DNA of 32,147 bases from an uncultured Methanomassiliicoccales archaeon (GCA_949298875.1 CASFYI010000022.1:1-32147), one strand, 5' to 3'; counted from the first letter of the stretch, positions 1 through 8,138 are shown. The notes: generated from the letters alone by a model not told the origin. Made by a program: numbers and translations.

Positions 1-211
1 CGGCAATCAGGGGAATCTGATCGGCAAGCCCCACCTGGGCCAGGGAGTCCATGAACATGTATTGGAGGACTCCGAACAACGCAGCGACAAGGGCCACCGA
101 TGCGAAGTAAGTCAGAGCATCGCGATTGCTGCTCTGCCTGTGGAACACTGCTCCGAGGCGCAGCTCCTCGCACAGCTGTATCTTCATGAGGGCTGCGATG
201 TCACTGCCCAT
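1..211 (-). CDS. ABC-2 type permease, N-terminal part (cut by window edge)
   Basis: Only about 70 codons are present, read on the minus strand from an ATG at 211, whose first bases overlap the end of the ATPase gene by 11 nt; a second ATG lies at 187. The visible protein starts with a polar stretch (MGSDIAALMKIQLCEELRLG) that looks cytoplasmic, then a hydrophobic segment at about residues 33-48, consistent with a first membrane helix. An ATPase gene followed immediately by a membrane protein is the usual layout of two-gene ABC-2 exporters. The permease assignment rests mostly on this context and the hydrophobic segment, since the family core lies outside the window. Confidence 0.6.
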   Translation of the reverse strand, partial: MGSDIAALMKIQLCEELRLGAVFHRQSSNRDALTYFASVALVAALFGVLQYMFMDSLAQVGLADQIPLIA

Positions 212-950
212 CGGCCATCAGCTCCAGGAACGCATCCTCAAGAGTGCTGTCGCCACGGACCTCATCCATGCCGCCGGATGCCACCAGCCTGCCGGACTTG
301 ATCACGGACACGGTGTCGCAGAGTCTCTCGGCCACGTCCAGGACGTGGGTCGAGAAGAACACGGCGCATCCCGAGTCGCACATCTCACGCATCATCATCT
401 TCAGGGAATGGGTCGACTCTGGATCGAGGCCGACGAACGGCTCATCGAGGATCAGGAGCTTCGGGCCGTGTGACAAGGCGCCGATGATGGCCAGTTTCTG
501 CTTCATGCCGTGGCTGTACGAACCGATGAGACTGCCAAGGTCGTCCTGGAGACCGAACACGGACGATAGCCTGTCGATCCTCTCGCGGCGATCCGCTTCG
601 GAGACGCCATATAAGTCGCATACGAAGTCGAGGTACTGGATTCCGGTGATGTAGTCATACAGGTCGGGGTTGTCCGATATGTATGCCAGAACCTTCTTGC
701 ATTGAACAGGCTCGTTCCTGATGGAGTGCCCGTCGATCGTGATCTCTCCCTCATCGAAATCCATCAGTCCGACCACTGCACGCAGTGTCGTGGTCTTCCC
801 GGCCCCGTTGCGTCCTATGAACGCGTGGATCTCCCCGGGACGGACATTCAGAGAAAGGTTCGACACTGCCTTCTTGTCCCCGTTGTAGGTCTTGGACAGA
901 TTGTCTATGCAGAGTATACTCTCGTTGTTCCGATTCCCACCCATGGTCAT
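201..950 (-). CDS. ABC transporter ATP-binding protein
   Basis: A 249-residue ABC ATPase of the ABC-2/drug-exporter type. It has a Walker A motif GRNGAGKTT at about residues 46-54, a degenerate signature (SYSHGMKQK in place of LSGGQ), a Walker B LLILDEPFVGLDP and a switch histidine in FFSTHVLD. It would hydrolyse ATP in the cytoplasm to power the permease encoded directly downstream, with which it overlaps by 11 nt. Two in-frame ATGs (950 and 944) are possible starts. An HTH regulator lies 77 nt upstream on the same strand, so the three genes probably form one self-regulated unit. The substrate cannot be read from the sequence; degenerate signatures like this one are common among exporters of drugs, peptides or lipids. 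Confidence 0.9.
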   Translation of the reverse strand: MTMGGNRNNESILCIDNLSKTYNGDKKAVSNLSLNVRPGEIHAFIGRNGAGKTTTLRAVVGLMDFDEGEITIDGHSIRNEPVQCKKVLAYISDNPDLYDYITGIQYLDFVCDLYGVSEADRRERIDRLSSVFGLQDDLGSLIGSYSHGMKQKLAIIGALSHGPKLLILDEPFVGLDPESTHSLKMMMREMCDSGCAVFFSTHVLDVAERLCDTVSVIKSGRLVASGGMDEVRGDSTLEDAFLELMADGQ

Positions 951-1027
951 CGGTTACCATGGTATCTCGATTCTGTATTTATTAAGCGTTAATCCAAGAT
1001 TGATACTAATCATCTAATAGTGAAGCA

Positions 1028-1585
1028 TCACGAGTGGGGCGGTGAGAGGATGAGGCCGATGGTGTGGAACTTGCGACCTTCGGCAGGTTCGTTCTCCCTG
1101 AGCCTCCTGATGATGTCGGCGATCTCCCTCATGGCGCCGTTGATCTCCTCGTTGGTTGCAAGGACAGGGCTCATGGAGAATCCGGCATCATGGGTGAGAT
1201 CGGCATCAGGGTTGTCGCAGAACTCACGGAACTGTTGCACGAAGCTCAGAACGTACTGCATGAACATGGAGAAGAACATCTCTGAGGGGTTCGACCGGAG
1301 GATGGATTCCATGTCTTCGAAGACACTTTTTACCGGAGCATAGGTGCGTTCCACGGTGCCACGTTTCTTCACTTCGTCGACGACTTCTATAAGCCCATCA
1401 TCGGTGAGGCGTTTGAGTTGACGATACATAGTGGCACGAGGTATGTTCGGGCATCTGCTGTGAAGTTCGCTGGCTTTGGAACATGTACCGCGGAGTATCT
1501 CAACGAACAGCTGGCATCTGTAAGGATCGGACAGGCAATCCACGATATGGCGGTTGAACTCATCAGCAGACTCAGCTTTCTCCAT
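1028..1585 (-). CDS. Winged-HTH transcriptional regulator (ArsR/PadR-like)
   Basis: A 185-residue protein. Its N-terminal half (about residues 8-75) fits a winged helix-turn-helix: a helix around LFVEILRGTCSKASELHSRC, a recognition-helix-like IPRATMYRQLKRLTDDGLIE and a wing KKRGTVERTYAP. The C-terminal half (about 80-185) is helical and probably a dimerisation or ligand domain. It lies just upstream of the ABC ATPase on the same strand, so a local regulator of that exporter is the natural reading. An AT-rich element (ATTAAT) lies about 26 nt upstream of the ATG with no clear Shine-Dalgarno, suggesting a leaderless transcript. The exact family (ArsR, PadR or an archaeal relative) cannot be settled by eye. 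Confidence 0.75.
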   Translation of the reverse strand: MEKAESADEFNRHIVDCLSDPYRCQLFVEILRGTCSKASELHSRCPNIPRATMYRQLKRLTDDGLIEVVDEVKKRGTVERTYAPVKSVFEDMESILRSNPSEMFFSMFMQYVLSFVQQFREFCDNPDADLTHDAGFSMSPVLATNEEINGAMREIADIIRRLRENEPAEGRKFHTIGLILSPPHS

Positions 1586-1779
1586 CGATCAGGAGATGGA
1601 GGCGAGATTAATGTGGATTGTTCATCAATCTCTGAGAATACACACTGTGTTTCGTTGTTTCATCGAGTCTCCATTCAATATCCCCCTACCGGATCTGACC
1701 TTCGATACGCTCGATTAATCCGATTCACGTATCTCGAACACCGCACGATAGCTCTTATGCGGACAATAAGCCCAAATGG

Positions 1780-1808
1780 ATCCTCCGGCGGGAGACCCGC
1801 CGGAGGAT
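1780..1808 (-). terminator. Perfect 13-bp hairpin after the sulfite reductase gene
   Basis: ATCCTCCGGCGGG and its exact reverse complement flank a 3-nt AGA loop. The hairpin begins 3 nt after the TGA of the sulfite/nitrite reductase gene and is followed on the minus strand by TTTGGG. Its position fits a transcript 3' end or processing signal for that gene. Confidence 0.7.
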
Positions 1809-1811
1809 GTT

Positions 1812-3335
1812 TCATGCTATGTAATCGGCCAGGACCTGCCTGATGTCGTTGGAGCTAAGCCACTCGTCGAAGCACTTTCCGCTGTCCCTGACGGCCTTCC
1901 CCAGAGCGACGACCATCTCCGGGATCCTGTCCTGAGCGATGGTGCCGACCTCCTCGCCCATGCGCTCCCTGCCCTCGGCTCCGCATCCGTTGATGGACAT
2001 CTTAAACGCAGGCACGGCCTGACCGTCGACGGTCTTCGAGGCTCCCTGGAGACCGATGATCCCGACCTGGTGGCATCCGCAGGACGAAGGGCATCCGGAG
2101 ATCCTGAACCTCGGGAGATACTCGCCGACACCGGCCTCGCGGACCGCCGCGATCATCGCGTTGAGCAGCCCGCTGGAGTCGCGGACCCCCTGCTGGCAGA
2201 TCGTCCCGCCGATGCACGACACGGACGTCTCGAACAAGTTCGCGGCGCCTCCCTCGGTGGCGTCCCTCACCCTGACCGCCTCCTCGCCGTCCAGGTTGAT
2301 GATGTACAGGGCGCTGTCGGGAGATACGCGTACCTCCGCGCCGTCGGCGTCGGCGATGGCGTCCCTGATCCTCTCCAGCATCTCCAGGGGCACGTCCCCT
2401 CCCACGGGATGGTACTCCACGTAGTACAGGCCCTCCTGGCTCTGCCTGTGGATCCTCTCCCCGGAGACCTCCATGATCTCCTTAATCGGGAACACCGACG
2501 GGGCGGGATGGATGTCCATGCCCCCGGCCTCCAGGAGCCTCGAGAGATGCTTCCCGTACTCCCTGGCGAACAGCTCGTCCCCGAGCCTGTCCCTCATGTA
2601 TCTGGTGCGGGCCTTGCCGCGGTTCTCGTAGTCGCCGTGCTCCATGAAGGTGTCCACCATGGCGCGCACATAGTACAGCACCTTGGAGGGATCCACGCCC
2701 TCGGCGAGCCTCATGCCGAACTTCGGGTTGTTCCCGAGGCCTCCGGCCCCCCAGACGTCGAATCTCCCGTCCGGCCTGGAGACGAAGCCCAGGTCCCTGA
2801 AGGTGGCGTGCGTCTCGTTCCTCGGGGAACTTGAGAACGTGACCTTCAGCTTGCGGGGCATCTTCACGTCGGGCATGATGTCCAGCAGGTACGTCTCGGC
2901 GGCCTTCGCATATGGGTACACGTCGAAGTTCTCCCCCGGCTCCACGCCGGACAGCGACGTCGCGGACACGTTCCTGGGGTTGTCCCCTCCCCCTCCCTGG
3001 GTGTTGATGCCGTGGTCCAGGGCGCGGTCCATGATCTCCGCGATCTCATCGCCTTTGAGGTTGTGCAGCTGCACGGTCTCGCAGGTGGTGGTGTGTATCC
3101 TCGACACGCCGTACCTCCTGCACTCGTCTATGATGAACGACAGCTTGTCCCTGTCCATGTGGCCGCCGCACATGCGGAGCCTGATCATGCCCAGCTCCCC
3201 GCCCCTCTGGGCGTAGCTGCCGAACCTCCCGGATATTCCCTTGTAGGTCTTGGCGTCCATCTCGCCGGAGAAGAACCTCCTCTCGGCTTCGACGAACTCC
3301 GGGATCCTCGACCTGAAGAACTCGCTGTCCCTCAT
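1812..3335 (-). CDS. Siroheme/[4Fe-4S] sulfite or nitrite reductase
   Basis: A 507-residue nitrite/sulfite reductase with the two-repeat ferredoxin-like and siroheme layout. The cluster/siroheme cysteines form CIGGTIC (C374, C380) and CPSSC (C415, C419), the complete C-X5-C...C-X3-C signature. Around residues 55-120 lies a substrate and siroheme-binding half with MCGGHMDRDK and TTTCETVQLHNL. The family performs six-electron reduction of sulfite to sulfide or nitrite to ammonia. The neighbours cysK and metA favour sulfite and assimilation, while cobO next door shares tetrapyrrole chemistry. I chose ATG 3335 because AGGTGG lies about 6 nt upstream; an in-frame GTG at 3344 would add three residues. 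No fused ferredoxin or F420H2 dehydrogenase domain is present, so it is not a full-length Fsr. The electron donor is unknown. Confidence 0.88.
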   Translation of the reverse strand: MRDSEFFRSRIPEFVEAERRFFSGEMDAKTYKGISGRFGSYAQRGGELGMIRLRMCGGHMDRDKLSFIIDECRRYGVSRIHTTTCETVQLHNLKGDEIAEIMDRALDHGINTQGGGGDNPRNVSATSLSGVEPGENFDVYPYAKAAETYLLDIMPDVKMPRKLKVTFSSSPRNETHATFRDLGFVSRPDGRFDVWGAGGLGNNPKFGMRLAEGVDPSKVLYYVRAMVDTFMEHGDYENRGKARTRYMRDRLGDELFAREYGKHLSRLLEAGGMDIHPAPSVFPIKEIMEVSGERIHRQSQEGLYYVEYHPVGGDVPLEMLERIRDAIADADGAEVRVSPDSALYIINLDGEEAVRVRDATEGGAANLFETSVSCIGGTICQQGVRDSSGLLNAMIAAVREAGVGEYLPRFRISGCPSSCGCHQVGIIGLQGASKTVDGQAVPAFKMSINGCGAEGRERMGEEVGTIAQDRIPEMVVALGKAVRDSGKCFDEWLSSNDIRQVLADYIA

Positions 3336-3425
3336 CTTTTCCACCTGCTGGCGAATCTCACCATACGTTTATACCGATGGCGGGGGACGGCAGACATTAA
3401 ACCCCTCTTTAGAGATTCATACCGC

Positions 3426-3980
3426 ATGTCAGGAACCACCGGGTGTCCGAAGGATGTCAAGGAGGGCCTGGGACTAGTCCAGGTCTACACGGGGAACGGC
3501 AAGGGCAAGACCACATGCGCACTGGGGCTCGCCTTCAGGGCGGTCGGATGCGGGCTGAACGTCATCATGATCCAGTTCCTGAAGCCCGACGGAGGGTACG
3601 GGGAGCACATCTCCGCCTCCAGGATGGAGGGGTTCGAGATCCTGCCGATGGGCGCGGACCACATGGACGAGAAGGTCCCCTTGGAGAGGGACCTGGAGCT
3701 CACCAGGGCCGCCATGGCGAAGGCCCGCGAGGTCCTCACCTCCGGCGAGTACGACCTGGTGATACTGGATGAGATCAACAACTCGCTGAAGTTCAACCAC
3801 GTCACACCGCAGGAGGTCATCGATCTGCTGGATTCGAGGGCTCCCCACACCGAGGTCGTGCTCACCGGACGCGGGGCGCCGCAGGAGATCATCGACTACG
3901 CCGACCTCGTGACCGAGATGAGGATGGTCAAGCACCCCATGGACAGGGGGATCCCGGCGAGAAGGGGAATCGAGTTCTGA
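3426..3980 (+). CDS. cobO: Cob(I)yrinic acid a,c-diamide adenosyltransferase
   Basis: A 184-residue CobO/BtuR-type corrinoid adenosyltransferase, which attaches the 5'-deoxyadenosyl group of ATP to cob(I)alamin-type corrinoids in the cytoplasm. An N-terminal P-loop GNGKGKTT (about residues 23-30) follows the typical LVQVYT strand, and the Walker B-like strand DLVILDEINNSL follows at about 113-124, as in the family. The length matches the usual 180-200. The reading frame is open further upstream, but ATG 3426 is the start that gives the family N-terminus; the upstream part is antisense to the divergent reductase gene. The intergenic region of about 90 nt must hold two divergent promoters. A strong hairpin follows the stop. 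Cobamide supply is relevant to the corrinoid methyltransferase genes elsewhere in the window. Confidence 0.92.
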   Translation: MSGTTGCPKDVKEGLGLVQVYTGNGKGKTTCALGLAFRAVGCGLNVIMIQFLKPDGGYGEHISASRMEGFEILPMGADHMDEKVPLERDLELTRAAMAKAREVLTSGEYDLVILDEINNSLKFNHVTPQEVIDLLDSRAPHTEVVLTGRGAPQEIIDYADLVTEMRMVKHPMDRGIPARRGIEF

Positions 3981-4004
3981 CCGCTCCGCCGAAGGGCGGG
4001 GCGG
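3981..4004 (+). terminator. GC-rich hairpin after cobO
   Basis: CCGCTCCGCC, a GAAG loop and GGCGGGGCGG form a 10-bp stem with one G-T pair immediately after the cobO TGA. It separates cobO from the cysK promoter. Confidence 0.6.
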
Positions 4005-4008
4005 AACC

Positions 4009-4017
4009 CCTAAATCG
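4009..4017 (+). promoter_or_regulatory. TATA-like element of cysK
   Basis: CCTAAATCG lies about 25-30 nt before the cysK ATG at 4041. With almost no room for a leader and no Shine-Dalgarno, the cysK-metA transcript is probably leaderless. Confidence 0.4.
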
Positions 4018-4040
4018 TACCCATAGGGTAGGCCACGCAT

Positions 4041-4949
4041 ATGACAGTCTACAACAGCATCACCGAGACGATCGGGGACACGCCGATGATCCGCCTCAAC
4101 AGCATGGCGCCGCCGGGATCCCACGTCTACGTCAAGAGGGAGAGCGTCAACCCCAGCGGCTCCATCAAGGACCGCGCCGCGCTGTCCATCATCGACGACG
4201 CGGTCGCCCGCGGTCTGCTGAAGGAGGGCGGGACGATCATCGAGCCCACCTCCGGGAACATGGGCATCGGCCTCGCGATGATAGCGGCAGCACGCGGCTA
4301 CAGGGCGGTCATCGTCATGCCGGACACCATGAGCAAGGAGCGCATATCCCTGATGCGTGCCTACGGGGCGGAGGTCGTTCTCTCCCCCGGCGCGCAGGGC
4401 ATGCAGGGCTCCGTGGACATGGCAAACGAGATCGCCAGGAAGCGCGGGGGATTCATCGCCGGACAGTTCGAAAACCCCGCCAACTCCGCCGCGCACCGCA
4501 CCGGGACCGGCAGGGAGATCCTCAGGGACCTCCCCGACGTGGACCTCGTCTACGCCGGCTTCGGCACCGGCGGAACGGCCACCGGGATCGCCATGGCCTT
4601 CAGGGACGCGGGGTCCAAGGCGCAGGTCATCGGGATAGAGCCGGCCGAGAGCCCCCTGGTCTCAGAGGGGAGGGCGGGCCCGCACGCCATCCAGGGCATC
4701 GGGGCCAACTTCGTCCCCGGGAACCTGAACAGGGACCTCCTCGGAGGAGTCGAGACCGTCACCGGCGATGACGCCGTACGCACGGCGGTCGAGCTCTGCA
4801 GGAGGGAGGGGATCTTCTGCGGCATATCTTCAGGCGCCAACGTGTTCGCGGCCATCCGCGCCGCCAGGGAGCATCCTGAGAAGCGCATCGTCGCCATCCT
4901 GCCGGACGGAGGGGACAGATACCTCAGCACCGGCATGTTCGACGAGTGA
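4041..4949 (+). CDS. cysK: Cysteine synthase (O-acetylserine sulfhydrylase family)
   Basis: A 302-residue fold-type II PLP enzyme making cysteine from sulfide and an activated serine. The PLP lysine is K43 in NPSGSIKDR; the phosphate-binding loop is [10 protein letters not shown] at about residues 172-181; the C-terminal SSGAN and [10 protein letters not shown] motifs are intact. The substrate loop reads TSGNMG (about 70-75) where TSGNTG is the common form, so one loop threonine is methionine. Archaeal relatives may accept O-phosphoserine instead of O-acetylserine; the sequence does not decide this. It is followed after 4 nt by metA and is probably co-transcribed with it. With the nearby sulfite reductase it supports sulfide incorporation. 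Confidence 0.92.
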   Translation: MTVYNSITETIGDTPMIRLNSMAPPGSHVYVKRESVNPSGSIKDRAALSIIDDAVARGLLKEGGTIIEPTSGNMGIGLAMIAAARGYRAVIVMPDTMSKERISLMRAYGAEVVLSPGAQGMQGSVDMANEIARKRGGFIAGQFENPANSAAHRTGTGREILRDLPDVDLVYAGFGTGGTATGIAMAFRDAGSKAQVIGIEPAESPLVSEGRAGPHAIQGIGANFVPGNLNRDLLGGVETVTGDDAVRTAVELCRREGIFCGISSGANVFAAIRAAREHPEKRIVAILPDGGDRYLSTGMFDE

Positions 4950-4953
4950 TAGG

Positions 4954-5880
4954 ATGCCGGTCAAGATCCCGGACGACCTGCCGGCCGCGGCCGTGCTCGA
5001 ATCCGAGAACATATTCGTGATGTCCGCCAGGAGGGCGGACACCCAGGACATCCGTCCGCTGGAGATCCTCATCCTGAACCTCATGCCCACCAAGGTCGAG
5101 ACCGAGATCCAGATCCTCAGGTGCCTGAGCAACAGCCCGCTCCAGACCAACGTCACGCTGCTCCAGATGTCCTCCCACGAATCGAAGAACACCTCCGCGG
5201 AGTACCTGGAACGCTTCTACAAGACCTTCGACGACGTCAAGGGGATGAGGTTCGACGGGATGATCATCACCGGGGCCCCACTGGAATCGATCGAATACGA
5301 GGACGTGGACTACTGGCCCGAGTTCTGCGAGATCATGGACTGGACGCTCACCAACGTCTGCTCCACGCTCTACATATGCTGGGGAGCCCTCGCCGGACTG
5401 TACTACCACTACGGGATACCGAAGCACTCCATGGAATCGAAGGTCTCCGGGATCTTCGAGCATCGGGTACTCATACCGAACGAGCCCATAGTCAGAGGAT
5501 TCGACGACCGCTTCTTCATGCCCCAGTCGAGGCACTCCGAGGTCAGGGCGGAGGACATCGCGGCGAACCCGCACCTGCACATCATCTGCGCCTCCGAGGA
5601 CTCCGGCGTCGCCGTGGTCCAGTCGGAGATGAACCAGACGTTCATCACGGGGCATCTGGAATACGATGCCGCGACGCTGTCGTACGAGTACGAGAGGGAC
5701 CTGAACGCCGGCAAGAACCCGCACGTGCCGGACAACTACTTCGAGGACGACGACCCGCACAAGGACCCAGTTGTCAGATGGAGGGCTCATGCCACGCTCT
5801 TCTACACCAACTGGCTCAACTACTGCGTGTACCAGGAGACCCCGTACGACATCGACGAGATCGGCAGACGCCGATCGTGA
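4954..5880 (+). CDS. metA: Homoserine O-acyltransferase (MetA family, predicted acetyl-CoA type)
   Basis: A 308-residue MetA-family enzyme that acylates homoserine for methionine synthesis. The catalytic cysteine is C142 in ICWGALAG, and the His/Glu pair is H234/E236 in TGHLEYD, close to E. coli H235/E237. Residue 111, in [15 protein letters not shown], is glutamate. In this family Glu111 is known to favour acetyl-CoA and Gly111 succinyl-CoA, so the product is predicted to be O-acetylhomoserine despite the usual 'succinyltransferase' label. ATG 4954 gives the canonical [13 protein letters not shown]-terminus and lies 4 nt after the cysK TGA; the longer open frame overlaps cysK and is not used. 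A hairpin terminator follows. Confidence 0.94.
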   Translation: MPVKIPDDLPAAAVLESENIFVMSARRADTQDIRPLEILILNLMPTKVETEIQILRCLSNSPLQTNVTLLQMSSHESKNTSAEYLERFYKTFDDVKGMRFDGMIITGAPLESIEYEDVDYWPEFCEIMDWTLTNVCSTLYICWGALAGLYYHYGIPKHSMESKVSGIFEHRVLIPNEPIVRGFDDRFFMPQSRHSEVRAEDIAANPHLHIICASEDSGVAVVQSEMNQTFITGHLEYDAATLSYEYERDLNAGKNPHVPDNYFEDDDPHKDPVVRWRAHATLFYTNWLNYCVYQETPYDIDEIGRRRS

Positions 5881-5886
5881 AAACCA

Positions 5887-5910
5887 GGCGGTCCGAGGGA
5901 TCGGGCCGCC
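5887..5910 (+). terminator. Hairpin terminator after metA
   Basis: GGCGGTCC, an 8-nt loop and GGGCCGCC form an 8-bp stem (one G-T pair) 6 nt after the metA stop, followed by GTCCCCTTTC. It lies between the convergent metA and radical SAM genes and probably ends the cysK-metA transcript. Confidence 0.6.
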
Positions 5911-5974
5911 GTCCCCTTTCGATGTGTGTGTTCTCTGCCGGCATCGGCCGACCTCCGCGGAGATGTCCACGGGA

Positions 5975-7135
5975 TCATGATAAGGGCGCTGGGATCCGGG
6001 ATCGCTGGCTGACCACCCTGGGATTGACGAGCTTCCCGACGAGGGCGTCCCTGACGAACATGTTTATGCCCGAGTAGTCGCCGTCCGAATCCAGGAGCCT
6101 CTGGATCTCATCGGCTATGTGGGTGAAAACCTCGCGGAAGATCCTGCATGAGTCCCCGTCGGTGTTCTCGAGACCGACCTCGTGGTAGGCGTCCATGCTG
6201 CATCCGCCGTTGCAGTACCTGTAGATCGGGCAGGATGCGCACTTCTCCCTGCGGGCGACGGAGCCCGCCAGGATCCTGCGGAATCCCTCCGAGTGGAAGG
6301 CCTCGTCGAGGCTGGAGATGGAGTTCACATTGCCCATGCAGAACTCGGGCGGGCAGGCCTTGGCGCACGGGTAGATCGAGCCGTCGGGATTGACGCAGAT
6401 CCATTTGGTGAGACAGGACGTGTGGGCGCAGTCGGAGGGGGTGGGATCGCCCAGATAGTTGAGGACGTAGAGGTAGTGCGGGATCAGGGGGACCTTGCTG
6501 TCGGCGTCGTGGAGCCAGGTGTCGAAGGCCTCTATGCTGCCCCTGATGTACTCGTCCGCATCCGGGACGGTGCCGTTGCATCTGGCGCATCCCGCAGGGA
6601 TCACCGGGGACATGGAGATGTTGGTCCCCCTGTCGCGGTAGTACTCGTAGATCTCCCTCTGCTTCAGCGCCGTCTCGCGGGAGATGGTGGCGCTGACGGA
6701 ATACTTGTTCTCCTTGTCGGAGAGCATCGATATGGCTTTCTCTGGATCCAGCTCCCTCAGGACGCTGTTGTAGGGTCCCTCGCACGACACCCCGACGTTG
6801 ATCATCTTCTCGCGGCAGTACGCCATGAGACGGCGGTTGAGCAGCGTCCCGTTGGTCTGTATGGTGTTCCCCACACGGAAGGAGGACTTGCCGAAATGCT
6901 TCTCCTCCAGCTCGATGGCCTTCTTGTAGAACGACATCGGGACGGTGAGCGGCTCGCCCCCGTGCCATATGAACCAGACCGCCTGATACTCGGAGGCGAC
7001 CATGCCCATGAGGCGGTCGAGGGTCTCCAGGCTCATCTCCCCCCGGACACGCTCGTCCGGGGTATGATAGCAATGGCTGCAAGATTCGTTGCAGAAAAGG
7101 GTCGGTTTGATGACGACCGATATGTACGGCTTCAT
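5975..7135 (-). CDS. Radical SAM/SPASM peptide-maturase-like enzyme
   Basis: A 386-residue radical SAM enzyme. The [4Fe-4S]-SAM motif is C15-X3-C19-X2-C22 (LFCNESCSHCYHT), with the SAM-binding GGEP at about 59-62. A complete SPASM domain follows: C241-X10-G-X4-C257, C261 and C266, then the canonical C299-X2-C302-X5-C308-X3-C312 (CASCPIYRYCNGGC) and a late C330. This is the architecture of anaerobic sulfatase maturases and RiPP maturases (thioether or C-C bond formation). No sulfatase is in the window. A cysteine-rich peptide gene ends 17 nt upstream on the same strand, which makes a peptide-modifying role the best reading. ATG 7135 is chosen because it starts the family core; an open frame further upstream overlaps the peptide gene. 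Confidence 0.88.
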   Translation of the reverse strand: MKPYISVVIKPTLFCNESCSHCYHTPDERVRGEMSLETLDRLMGMVASEYQAVWFIWHGGEPLTVPMSFYKKAIELEEKHFGKSSFRVGNTIQTNGTLLNRRLMAYCREKMINVGVSCEGPYNSVLRELDPEKAISMLSDKENKYSVSATISRETALKQREIYEYYRDRGTNISMSPVIPAGCARCNGTVPDADEYIRGSIEAFDTWLHDADSKVPLIPHYLYVLNYLGDPTPSDCAHTSCLTKWICVNPDGSIYPCAKACPPEFCMGNVNSISSLDEAFHSEGFRRILAGSVARREKCASCPIYRYCNGGCSMDAYHEVGLENTDGDSCRIFREVFTHIADEIQRLLDSDGDYSGINMFVRDALVGKLVNPRVVSQRSRIPAPLS

Positions 7136-7152
7136 GGCCGGCTTCCGCCGGC

Positions 7153-7461
7153 TCAGAAGGGCCAGTAGGTCCAGACGCCGTTGAATCCGTTGGTGGCGTA
7201 GCAGCAGCAGATGCAGCAGACCACGACGCAACCGACGACGCAGGCGTGCCAGCCCATGCTGTTGCAGTATCCCTTCTCGGTGCAGCAGCAGTAGTCGCAC
7301 TTGGAATCTCCGCCGTGGTCCTCGTCGGCCGCCTTGTCGAAGCGCTCGTCGTGGGTGTGATCCTGGGGGAGTCCCTCCATCGCGAACGCGATGAAAGCCG
7401 ATGGGGACTGGCTCTCGTAAATTGCTGTCAGGTTGTCTACGGATTCCGCGTCGTAAGCCAT
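7153..7461 (-). CDS. Cysteine-rich peptide, candidate RiPP precursor
   Basis: A 102-residue protein with a sharp two-part build. Residues 1-54 have no cysteine and are acidic with His and Asp (leader-like). Residues 55-87 hold all 12 cysteines (55, 58-60, 66, 74, 78, 82, 83, 85-87), including CCC runs and a CCICCC block, and the tail is aromatic and glycine-rich (GFNGVWTYWPF). A Shine-Dalgarno-like GGTAGGTGA lies just upstream of ATG 7461, and a TATA-like element is about 55 nt upstream. The SPASM radical SAM gene follows after 17 nt. Leader/core contrast plus an adjacent maturase is the standard sign of a ribosomally made, post-translationally modified peptide. I recognise no known family (it lacks the SCIFF pattern). 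Alternatives are a metal-binding protein or a small membrane-associated protein, since VVGCVVVCCICCC is very hydrophobic. Confidence 0.72.
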   Translation of the reverse strand: MAYDAESVDNLTAIYESQSPSAFIAFAMEGLPQDHTHDERFDKAADEDHGGDSKCDYCCCTEKGYCNSMGWHACVVGCVVVCCICCCYATNGFNGVWTYWPF

Positions 7462-7512
7462 TGCTCATTCACCTACCACTGCTGGCTGGTTGAGGTTCCG
7501 AACCTATATTCC

Positions 7513-7528
7513 GTATTTATGACTTTTC
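7513..7528 (-). promoter_or_regulatory. TATA/BRE-like promoter of the Cys-rich peptide operon
   Basis: On the minus strand CGAAAAG (BRE-like) is followed by TCATAAATAC (TATA-like), about 52-67 nt upstream of ATG 7461. That leaves room for a leader of roughly 30 nt with the GGTAGGTGA ribosome binding site. Confidence 0.4.
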
Positions 7529-7589
7529 GGAACGGCCGTCGATGCGACAGCCCAGCGGAACCCTTATCCGCGCGATACGTTCACGGTGC

Positions 7590-8138
7590 ATGGACGACAG
7601 GACGCTCGGATACATCCTGATCGCCGCGGTCTTCGCCGTGGCGCTGATCGCCTCGTTCCTCCTGGCCCGGCGGATCCCGCCAAAGGAGCGAGACGGATCG
7701 CAGGGACGCACGGCATCCGTCCACCACACGCATACGGGCGAACGACATGTTCGGATACACCACCCCAGCTTACGGAAGGCTCTCCCCGGCCGACAACCGC
7801 ACCTACCGCAGATACTACTGCGAGGGATGCCATCAGCTCAGGGACGGCTACGGCCTCACCGGGACCGGGACGGTGAACTACGACATGACGTTCAACACCA
7901 TCCTCCTCGAGGGGCTGGTCTGCGACTGCCCCGACTTCGGGCCCACGACCCGCAGGATCTGCGTGCTCGACTCCCCCAAGGCGGACTCCAGACTCATGCA
8001 CGAGATGGCCGCCTACACACTCATACTCACGAAATGGGAGCTTTACGACGACGAGACCGATATGCCGTCGATGAAGACGAAGCTCATCTCCCTGACGCTG
8101 AACCGCGCCATACAGAAGGCAGTCTCCGAGTTCCCTGA
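7590..8138 (+). CDS. Possible small membrane protein (uncertain frame end)
   Basis: ATG 7590 opens a frame starting MDDRTLGYILIAAVFAVALI, a convincing single membrane helix (about residues 8-27) followed by a basic stretch. A TATA-like CCCTTATCC sits about 25 nt before the ATG, in the leaderless spacing seen elsewhere here. After about 50 codons the frame runs into the DUF5685-type gene in another phase and stays open to 8138; that part is low-complexity and looks like an out-of-frame shadow. Either a short membrane protein overlaps its neighbour or the helix is fortuitous. The function is unknown. Confidence 0.3.
   Translation: MDDRTLGYILIAAVFAVALIASFLLARRIPPKERDGSQGRTASVHHTHTGERHVRIHHPSLRKALPGRQPHLPQILLRGMPSAQGRLRPHRDRDGELRHDVQHHPPRGAGLRLPRLRAHDPQDLRARLPQGGLQTHARDGRLHTHTHEMGALRRRDRYAVDEDEAHLPDAEPRHTEGSLRVP

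Noticed and set aside
1655-1670. ACACACTGTGT near-palindrome upstream of the HTH regulator as an operator
   Set aside because: Short, imperfect and present once; no second copy before the ABC genes to support it.
5975-7468. Longer start for the radical SAM protein at 7468
   Set aside because: The extra 111 residues are Arg/Leu-rich out-of-frame translation of the Cys-rich peptide gene; the family core starts at ATG 7135.
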